NCBI RefSeq assembly: GCF_000741775.1
Contig: NZ_JGZR01000003.1
Span: 248,001 to 312,000, forward strand
Direction: 5' to 3'
From: Bifidobacterium subtile
GTDB taxonomy: Bacteria; Actinomycetota; Actinomycetes; Actinomycetales; Bifidobacteriaceae
DNA: 64,000 bases
Below the pieces are notes generated by a model. That model had not been told where the DNA came from. It did no database searches and saw only the letters and a list, made by a program, of their open reading frames with translations. This document shows, in pieces, positions 58,180 to 64,000 of this stretch (positions are counted from its first letter, which is position 1; every line of letters begins with the position of its first letter). A program made the position numbers and the translations under genes.

Positions 58180-60006
58180 TCACGCCGATCCCTCACGCAA
58201 CCGTCGCAGCTGTTCCTGCGCCGCAGCAAGACTCGCCTGGCGCGGATTTGCACGAAGCCAACGCACCAATTCCTCTGCCTCGTCGCCCTGCGCGCCAGCC
58301 ATCATAGCCAGACTCTGCAGTTGCAGATTCATATGCCCCGCCTGAATGCCCCGCGTCACCAACGCACGCATCGCCGAGAGATTCGAAGCCAAGCCTACGC
58401 TGGCGATGATGCCCATCAATGTCTCGGCTGAGGGCTGGCGCAATAGCCGCATAGCAAGTTTTGCCGTCGGCAACGTGGAAATCGCTCCGCCTACTGAGCC
58501 GATGGGCATCGACATGTCGATTTCGCCAATGAGCCTCTCGCCGTCGAAACGCCAGTCCGTCCATGTGCGATGCCGCTCGCTCAAGTCCGCGTACGCGGCA
58601 GCGTTCACATTGCGCGTGTCGTTGCCGCTCGCCAGCACGACCGCGTTGATGCCGTTCATGATGCCCTTGTTATGCGTGGCGGCCCTCAGCTCGGACGCCT
58701 GCGCGAACCGCGATGCGGCTGCAATCCGCCCCGCCACTTGGGCTCCGGGCATATCCTTGGTTGCCAGCAGCTCAGCGTTGATGCATGCGCACGCCCTCGC
58801 CCGCTGCTGCGGCGCGCAATTGGACAGAATGGCCATCAGCAGCTCGTAGTGCGGCAGCTGGTCTGCCAGATAACGCGAAACCGCTTCAGCAATCGTGTTG
58901 ACGGTGTTCGCGCCCATCGCTGCGCCCGGGTCGATGAGCAGGTCGAATTCGATGAACTCGCCTGCGCATGTTCTCGCGCTGTTCGCTGCGACGGCCTTCG
59001 CACTGCTCCCCGTATAGTTTTCTGCGTGATTCAACATGTCACTGTTCGCTGCGGCATGCTCAACCGCGCCGATATCGCTCGTTCGCCGCACGCTCACCGA
59101 CCGCAGCCCTCCACCATGGCTCGCCAGCGTCGGGTGGGCCTGCCGCGCAATTTCGCTGATTCGCGCGATATGCGCATGCAGAAAATCGCGCCACGAATCC
59201 ATTGCATATTGCGTATCGGCGGCGTTCGCCGTGTTTTGCCCGTGATCGACGCTTTCCGCAAACCCGCGAGACGCGTGCTCATAGTCGACCGCGCCATTAT
59301 TCCCAGCCTCGCGACCAACGTCTTCGCCAGCCCTGTGAGACGCCGTCTCAGCAATGCATTCCGCAGTCTTGCACTCCACAGAGCTGTCTTGCACAGCATT
59401 ATGCGCAGTTATCTCGGAATCTTGTTTCACAATCCAAGGCTTCCCCGCATCTCTTTCGTCAGCGCCGCGCGATACCGCATTCGGAAAATCAAGAATCGCT
59501 GATTTGCCGCCACCACATGAGTTGACAACGTTTCCCGCCACATTCATCTCGGCGAGTATGGCAGAGGAAGAGGCACCACTGCCGGCGTCCGAGCCACTTG
59601 CAAAGCCAGCGTCACTATGAGCGCCTCCAACCTTACCGGCTCCGTCAACACTGCCATCCGACCGCCCACTTCGAAACACGATCTGCGCGGTGATGCCGCC
59701 ACGCACTGACTCCGTGTGGAATCCGCCGCTGCGGGCGATGCGCTGCGCCGCGTTGCCTGCGGCTGCGATAACCGACGGCTCCTCAGTAGCCATCGGAATG
59801 AGATACTGCTCGCCGTCGATGAGGAAATGTTCGGCAAGACCCAGCGGCACCGGAAAATCACCGATATGGTTCTCGACCATCCGCGAGGCAATGTCAGCAT
59901 TCAGCCCGCCATCGCGCAGCAACGCGGCGTCTGCCGTAGTCAACCGCCCTTCGGATATCAGCTGGCTTAACCGTTCCTCGGTGCTCAGCTCATAGAATTT
60001 CGTCAT
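58180..60006 (-). CDS. mvaA: Hydroxymethylglutaryl-CoA reductase, class II, with two large insertions
   Basis: Reduces HMG-CoA to mevalonate. The class II core is clear: ENHIGDFPVPLGLAEHFLID, the catalytic-glutamate motif TEEPSVIAAA (75-76), GAAMGANTVNTIAEAV, Lys447 in THNKGIMNG, Asp463 in SGNDTRNV and His558 in IQAGHMNL. At 608 residues it is far longer than the usual 420-430. About 158 residues (113-270, DNA 59197-59670) and about 39 residues (311-349, DNA 58960-59076) are low-complexity and lack family similarity; they fall in the region of the small cofactor-binding domain, away from the catalytic motifs. The ATG overlaps the thiolase stop (ATGA), so the two are translationally coupled. 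Confidence 0.95.
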   Translation of the reverse strand: MTKFYELSTEERLSQLISEGRLTTADAALLRDGGLNADIASRMVENHIGDFPVPLGLAEHFLIDGEQYLIPMATEEPSVIAAAGNAAQRIARSGGFHTESVRGGITAQIVFRSGRSDGSVDGAGKVGGAHSDAGFASGSDAGSGASSSAILAEMNVAGNVVNSCGGGKSAILDFPNAVSRGADERDAGKPWIVKQDSEITAHNAVQDSSVECKTAECIAETASHRAGEDVGREAGNNGAVDYEHASRGFAESVDHGQNTANAADTQYAMDSWRDFLHAHIARISEIARQAHPTLASHGGGLRSVSVRRTSDIGAVEHAAANSDMLNHAENYTGSSAKAVAANSARTCAGEFIEFDLLIDPGAAMGANTVNTIAEAVSRYLADQLPHYELLMAILSNCAPQQRARACACINAELLATKDMPGAQVAGRIAAASRFAQASELRAATHNKGIMNGINAVVLASGNDTRNVNAAAYADLSERHRTWTDWRFDGERLIGEIDMSMPIGSVGGAISTLPTAKLAMRLLRQPSAETLMGIIASVGLASNLSAMRALVTRGIQAGHMNLQLQSLAMMAGAQGDEAEELVRWLRANPRQASLAAAQEQLRRLREGSA

Positions 60007-61226
60007 GCCTTACCCTCAAGTTTTTTACAACTGCCCAGATTCTCGACTTCCATCGCGATGGCCTGCCCCCCGCCGATGCACAGCGCCGCGACGCCTATGC
60101 GTGCCCCGGTACGCCGCAGATTGTGAATCAGCGTCGTCAAAATCCGCGTGCCTGACGACCCCAACGCATGCCCCAACGCCAAAGCGCCGCCGGAAATATT
60201 GTAGATATCCGGGTCGATGCCGAGCTCCTGCCGCACTACGATAGCCTGGCTGGCGAAGGCCTCGTTCACCTCGAACAAATCAATATCGCCGATATTCTGC
60301 CCGCATCGATCCAGCAGCCGACGAATGGCCAGAATCGGCGTGTAGCCCATCAGTCCCGGCTGGTAGCCCGCTTCGCAATAGCCGGTGATCCGCACCAGCG
60401 GCATCAGACCCAATTCCGCCGCCGTACGCGCCGTGGTCACTGCCACCATGCTCGCGCCGTCGCTCAGCGGCGAGGTGTTGCCCGCCGTCACCATGCCGTT
60501 CTGCTGGTAGACCGGCGGCAATCCAGACAGTATTTCCAAGGTCGATTGCGGCCGCATGACCTCGTCGATCGCAAGCTCGTTGACCGGCAGCACCTCCTCG
60601 TCGAACCAGCCGGCCTGCCACGCCTGCGCCGCCTTGCGCTGCGAATCCAGCGCGTACTCGTCTAGCTGAGCGCGGCGAAGATGGAACATCCGGTTGAGGT
60701 TCTCGGCCGTGACCCCCATCGCGTAGTCCTCGAAGGCATCGTTGAGCCCGTCGTTGAACAATGTGTCGCGCCAACCGTCAGTGTCGAAGGTCTTCTTGCC
60801 CGTTCTTGGTGCAAAAGCCGGCGCTCCCGACATGCTTTCGACGCCGCCCGCAATCGCCACGCGCGCATCGCCAAGCAGCACGGCCGACTGGGCGAGCCGA
60901 ACCGCCTTGAGGCCGGAGCCGCAGACCTGATTCACGGTCATCGCCGTGCCGTCGACCGACAGCCCGGCATTGATCTGAACCTGCCGCGCGACGTTCTGCC
61001 CCAACCCAGCGGACAAGACATTGCCCAAGATCATCTGATCGACACATTTGGAGGCAATATGGTCACGTTCAAGCGCTGCGAACACCAATCGGGACGCCAT
61101 ATCCACGGCGTTGACATCGCTCAGACTCCCGCGAAACTTGCCGGTAGGCGTGCGATACGCGGAGGTGATGACGACATCGATGCCGTCAAGTGCATCCGCA
61201 TGTGGCACCGCTTGAGTCTGAGCCAT
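60003..61226 (-). CDS. Acetyl-CoA C-acetyltransferase (thiolase)
   Basis: A 407-residue biosynthetic-type thiolase that makes acetoacetyl-CoA from two acetyl-CoA. The nucleophile is Cys102 in VNQVCGSGLKAVRLAQ; the other catalytic blocks are EVNEAFASQAIVV, GGALALGHALGSSGTRIL (histidine) and AALCIGGGQAIAMEVE (second cysteine). The ATG at 61226 has GGAGGG shortly upstream; an ATG at 61265 with AAGGG is an alternative. It is the first gene of the mevalonate group, coupled by ATGA to HMG-CoA reductase; context favours an isoprenoid role over fatty-acid breakdown. Confidence 0.94.
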   Translation of the reverse strand: MAQTQAVPHADALDGIDVVITSAYRTPTGKFRGSLSDVNAVDMASRLVFAALERDHIASKCVDQMILGNVLSAGLGQNVARQVQINAGLSVDGTAMTVNQVCGSGLKAVRLAQSAVLLGDARVAIAGGVESMSGAPAFAPRTGKKTFDTDGWRDTLFNDGLNDAFEDYAMGVTAENLNRMFHLRRAQLDEYALDSQRKAAQAWQAGWFDEEVLPVNELAIDEVMRPQSTLEILSGLPPVYQQNGMVTAGNTSPLSDGASMVAVTTARTAAELGLMPLVRITGYCEAGYQPGLMGYTPILAIRRLLDRCGQNIGDIDLFEVNEAFASQAIVVRQELGIDPDIYNISGGALALGHALGSSGTRILTTLIHNLRRTGARIGVAALCIGGGQAIAMEVENLGSCKKLEGKA

Positions 61227-61455
61227 ACACCCTCCATAGTCATCCGGACACGCCGTCGCCTTCATCAACCCTTAAGCAGACTACCGGCAATGAAGTGAAT
61301 GTCCTATGAAGACGAGCGCTCCGCAACGATTTCTTCACCCTCGGCACGGCTGTTCCTCATTGATTTCCTACCTTTGGGCCTTTCTACACCCCGCAGTTCA
61401 CTGGCTGAATGCGTTTTTCATGATTCAATGCGCCGAACTTCGCGTTTTACATGGG

Positions 61456-61659
61456 TATCTGCGTTATGTGAGGCGTTAATCAGGCCCCGCGGAGGTCTAT
61501 CTGCGTTGTGTGAGGCGCTATTTCGCGGAGCATCGAGTATCAGACGGCCCAGAACCGCCATTTTCGGCCAACGATACTCGGGGCGCCAAGGAATTAACGC
61601 CTCACACAACGCAGATAGACCTCCACAAGGCCGAGTTAACGCCTCACACAACGCAGATA
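61456..61659. repeat. 204-bp nested palindrome built from 24-nt units
   Basis: The unit TATCTGCGTTRTGTGAGGCGTTAA occurs at 61456-61479 and, with a variant end, at 61498-61521; in inverted orientation it occurs at 61594-61617 and 61636-61659. The spacing is exactly 42 bases in both pairs, and the 18-base spacers are also partly complementary (gacctcc and its inverse). Further nested pairs are CGAGTATC/GATACTCG (61534-61541, 61573-61580) and a GGCC pair (61546-61549, 61566-61569), all centred on 61557.5. It could form a long cruciform or RNA hairpin. Confidence 0.9.
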
Positions 61660-61770
61660 GCCGAATTTATCGGGTGCAGCCACGAAATTCCAGCAGCTCC
61701 GCGGCCGATGCAAAGATCAAGGGACTTCTTGACACGTCCCGCCACGCGCAATCACGTACGAAGAATCGAT

Positions 61771-61822
61771 TATGCCCCTTTCGTGACGCTAACCCGTGAT
61801 AAGGCGTCATGAAAGGGGCATA
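61771..61822. repeat. Long hairpin A downstream of galK
   Basis: TATGCCCCTTTCGTGACGC (61771-61789) pairs with 61804-61822 at 18 of 19 positions plus one wobble, around a 14-base loop. Confidence 0.85.
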
Positions 61823-61834
61823 GCCCGTGTCGTA

Positions 61835-61883
61835 GTGCCCCTTTTGTGACGCTAATGCCGCGCTAGAGTCACGAAAGGGGCAT
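61835..61883 (-). repeat. Long hairpin B downstream of galK
   Basis: Arms 61835-61850 and 61868-61883 pair over 16 positions with two wobble pairs, around a 17-base loop, 20 bases after the galK stop. Its left arm is a near copy of hairpin A's left arm (offset 64 bases), so the two are tandem copies of one element. It probably terminates galK. Confidence 0.8.
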
Positions 61884-61903
61884 AGTGTGTGTAACCCTCG
61901 ACT

Positions 61904-63154
61904 TTAGGCCTCGCGGCGGGCGCTGTCGGAGGCCACGGCGGCGAGCGCACGCGGCGCGTGGAATCCGCGTGAGGCGAATTCGTCGGCGATCTCCTGCGCG
62001 ATCTCCTGGCTACGGCCCCGATCCACCAGCGCGATGATGGAGCCACCGAAGCCGCCACCGGTCATGCGCGCACCATAGGCACCGGCCCGCCGCGCCACAT
62101 CCACGGCTACATCCAGCTCGGGCACGGTGACCTCATAATCGGATGCCAGCGAATCATGCGAAGCGTTGAACAGCCGCCCAGCCGCCACGATATCGTGCTG
62201 CGCGAAAGCGTGCACGAAGGAGCGCACACGTTCGATTTCGGTGACGACGTGGCGCACGCGCTTCTTCATCGTCTCGTCCGGCAGCGCATCCAGCGTCTCT
62301 TTGAGCGCCTGGAAGGAATCGCCCGCCTTGATGATGCCATCGGCGCTGACCCGCAGGCTGGTGACGCCGAGGATGCGCGCGGCCGCTTCGCAGGTGGCGC
62401 GGCGCTGCGCGTACTGCCCGTCGTTGAGCTGGTGCGGCGCTTGAGTGTCGACGACGAGCAGTTCAAGCCCAAGCTCGTCGAGATCGAAGGGCTGCTGGGA
62501 GACGTTTTCGAGGGGCGTGAGCTCTGGGCGGCAGTCGAGCAGCAGGGCGTGCCCGGCGGTGCAGCGCATCGAGGCGTTCTGGTCAAGTCCTCCGGTGGAG
62601 GCTCCGGCCATGTCGTTCTCGGAGGCCATCGCCGCGTTGATCAGCGTCACACGCCCCGCATCGGACGCACCGTATCCCAAGCCGTATACGTCATCCAGAG
62701 CCAGCGCAGTGGAGCAGGTCATCGCCGCCGACGAGCTCAGGCCCGAGCCAAGCGGCACGCAGGACGTGAAGGCGGCATCAAAGCCCTGCACCTGCGCGAA
62801 CCCGGCTTCGCGCAGCGCCCAGGCCACGCCAATCGGGTAGGCGGCCCAGCCATCCACACCACCAGCCTGTAAACCGTCAAGATCAGCCTGCGCGACCGCA
62901 TCCGGCGAAATGTCCGACACAACCCGCGCCGTCGTGTCATTCCGGGCTTTGAGCGCGATGAAGGTGCGGTGCGGCAGGGCGATGGGCAGGCATAGGCCGG
63001 CGTTGTAATCGGTGTGCTCGCCGATCAGATTGACCCGCCCCGGCGCGGACCACACGCCGTCGGGCTGCTCGCCGTAGGCCTGGGCAAACAGTCGGGTGGC
63101 ACGGTCGACGCCTTCGTCATGCGTCAGTGCGTCGATGAACTGAACGGTATTCAT
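61904..63154 (-). CDS. galK: Galactokinase
   Basis: A 416-residue GHMP kinase that phosphorylates galactose at C1 in the Leloir pathway. The signature WSAPGRVNLIGEHTDYNAGL sits at about residues 35-54, the ATP-binding motif is PLGSGLSSSAAMTCSTA, the catalytic aspartate is in STGGLDQNASM, and the C-terminal motif is MTGGGFGGSIIALV. AAGGAG lies 6 bases before the ATG at 63154. It follows galT on the same strand with a 328-base gap containing a hairpin, so it may be expressed from the galT transcript, from its own promoter, or both. Confidence 0.97.
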   Translation of the reverse strand: MNTVQFIDALTHDEGVDRATRLFAQAYGEQPDGVWSAPGRVNLIGEHTDYNAGLCLPIALPHRTFIALKARNDTTARVVSDISPDAVAQADLDGLQAGGVDGWAAYPIGVAWALREAGFAQVQGFDAAFTSCVPLGSGLSSSAAMTCSTALALDDVYGLGYGASDAGRVTLINAAMASENDMAGASTGGLDQNASMRCTAGHALLLDCRPELTPLENVSQQPFDLDELGLELLVVDTQAPHQLNDGQYAQRRATCEAAARILGVTSLRVSADGIIKAGDSFQALKETLDALPDETMKKRVRHVVTEIERVRSFVHAFAQHDIVAAGRLFNASHDSLASDYEVTVPELDVAVDVARRAGAYGARMTGGGFGGSIIALVDRGRSQEIAQEIADEFASRGFHAPRALAAVASDSARREA

Positions 63155-63482
63155 GATGTTCTCCTTGTTGATGTTGACATGACTTCAGCCATTGCGATTG
63201 CGCCATACGCAGTCACAGATGGCAATCCGCCTGCTGTGTTTCTTGAAAATATTGACTGTGAAAATGTTCAGGAAGATATCCGAACCGCAATGGGATCTTC
63301 TGCGATTCGTTGCGGTTCGGGATTGCGACGAGTGATGGCAGCGCAATTCGGGCGGAGTGACAGCGGTGAGACGGGAGCAGACCCAAGTTCGGTTCAAACA
63401 GAGCCGTCATTGCCGCCACGGCTCCGCCCTCGCCCAATCCGTTTCGCTGCCGTTTCATCATCAACGCCGAAATTCTCGCCGG
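63155..63482 (-). promoter_or_regulatory. galT-galK intergenic region with hairpin
   Basis: 328 bases without a gene. The perfect 11-bp inverted repeat CCGAACCGCAA/TTGCGGTTCGG (63280-63290 and 63310-63320) has a 19-base loop and is followed on the minus strand by an A/T-rich stretch (about 63230-63275). It could be an attenuator or a site for the downstream galK promoter. Confidence 0.5.
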
Positions 63483-64000
63483 CTAGTCGCCGATGTCAAC
63501 GCTGCCGATTTCGTGGAAGCGCTGCGCGATCAGCTCCGGCGTGGTGTCGGAGACCCAGGCGGCCATGCCCGATTCCGACCCAGCCAAGTACTTGATCTTG
63601 TTCGTCGCGCGGCGGAAGGAGAAGAACTGCAAATTGAGCCGGTAGTGCGCCCGGCGCGCATCGTGGATCGGCGCCTGGTGCCAGGCGGCGATGTAAGGCA
63701 GGTCCATGCCCTTGCCGTCGCCCGTGTCGAAGAAGGCATTGCCCCGCTTGAGCAGCGTGGAATACATCTGCGCCAGATCCCAGCGCTCCTGATCGTACAG
63801 CTCGTCCAAGGTCAGCACATCGCGCAGCGGGGCGACATGCACTTCGAGCGGCCAGCGCGCGGCGGCCGGCACGTAAGCCACCCAACTGTGGTTGCGCATT
63901 ACGATGCGCTCCCCCGCCTCGATTTCGCCATGCAGGATGTCCCCCAGCAGATTACCGCCGGTACGCTCGTAATACGCCTCGGTGTGCGCAAGCTCCTTTT
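63483..64000 (-). CDS. galT: Galactose-1-phosphate uridylyltransferase (partial, 5' end outside window)
   Basis: The last 172 residues of GalT, which exchanges UMP between UDP-glucose and galactose 1-phosphate. The visible part includes GNLLGDILHGEIEAGERIVM, HSWVAYVPAAARWPLEVHVA, ERWDLAQMYSTLLKRGNAFF and YRLNLQFFSFRRATNKIKYL, matching the C-terminal HIT-like half of GalT. The catalytic HxH motif lies in the part upstream of the window. It precedes galK, as in other bifidobacterial galactose gene sets. Confidence 0.93.
   Translation of the reverse strand, partial: KELAHTEAYYERTGGNLLGDILHGEIEAGERIVMRNHSWVAYVPAAARWPLEVHVAPLRDVLTLDELYDQERWDLAQMYSTLLKRGNAFFDTGDGKGMDLPYIAAWHQAPIHDARRAHYRLNLQFFSFRRATNKIKYLAGSESGMAAWVSDTTPELIAQRFHEIGSVDIGD

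Larger units (their letters stand above)
61227..61903. other. 677-base repeat-rich gap between galK and thiolase
   Basis: No gene is seen. The part next to the thiolase holds its leader. From 61456 onward almost the whole stretch is inverted-repeat DNA, itemised below. Confidence 0.6.

Noticed and set aside
57978-58307. Small plus-strand gene in the mvaA-mvaS gap
   Set aside because: No ribosome site, overlap with the mvaA 3' end, and composition unlike a real protein.
61456-61659. CRISPR array (regular 24-nt repeats with 18-nt spacers)
   Set aside because: Only two copies per orientation, spacers are related to each other and too short, the pairs are inverted, and no cas genes lie nearby.

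Overview
The window looks like a high-GC chromosomal segment from the family Bifidobacteriaceae, most likely a Bifidobacterium. This is inferred from the proteins and gene order (rpoB-rpoC, an AdnAB-type helicase-nuclease pair, galT-galK, RNase J next to dapA, aminopeptidase N); the species cannot be fixed by reading alone. No rRNA, tRNA, CRISPR array, insertion sequence or prophage was found. Nearly all genes lie on the minus strand; the plus-strand genes are a marR gene, a gntR gene, a tRNA methyltransferase and a DEAD-box helicase.

Layout. 1-9764: an apparent catabolic operon (minus): class III aminotransferase, complete peptide-type ABC importer (two permeases, two ATPases, lipoprotein), amidase, and an amidohydrolase cut by the window edge; a PucR-type activator gene (10212-11831) lies upstream. 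11980-15663: an acetoin module (acetolactate synthase, acetolactate decarboxylase) with a divergent MarR gene and a near-ideal promoter overlapped by a palindrome. 15898-21861: aminopeptidase N, RNase J, dapA. 21979-26300: gluconate genes (6-phosphogluconate dehydrogenase, gluconokinase, GntP permease, divergent GntR-type regulator), sitting between dapA and dapB (26593-27345). 27677-39912: an MFS transporter and GNAT protein in overlap, then the AdnB-like and AdnA-like DNA end-processing subunits. 40131-47928: rpoC and rpoB with a recognisable promoter and a strong terminator. 48356-51249: a membrane-anchored protein, mutY, trmL. 51250-51726: a noncoding hairpin array with a duplicated 98-bp unit. 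51727-53386: UPF0210 and UPF0237 (ACT) proteins. 53873-55828: DEAD-box RNA helicase. 56602-61226: acetoacetyl-CoA thiolase, HMG-CoA reductase and HMG-CoA synthase, enough to make mevalonate from acetyl-CoA. 61227-61903: a large nested palindrome followed by two tandem hairpins. 61904-64000: galK and the 3' part of galT.

Features standing out: the mevalonate genes with an HMG-CoA reductase carrying about 195 residues of low-complexity insertions; the acetoin module with its operator/promoter; the amide/amine catabolic operon of unknown substrate; and several families of noncoding repeats (the 98-bp pair, the 204-bp palindrome built from 24-nt units at 42-nt spacing, and a GGCCTAATGAA motif repeated at exactly 20-bp spacing in two intergenic regions 30 kb apart). 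Low-complexity in-frame expansions recur in many otherwise ordinary proteins here. No completely unknown multi-gene system was recognised.
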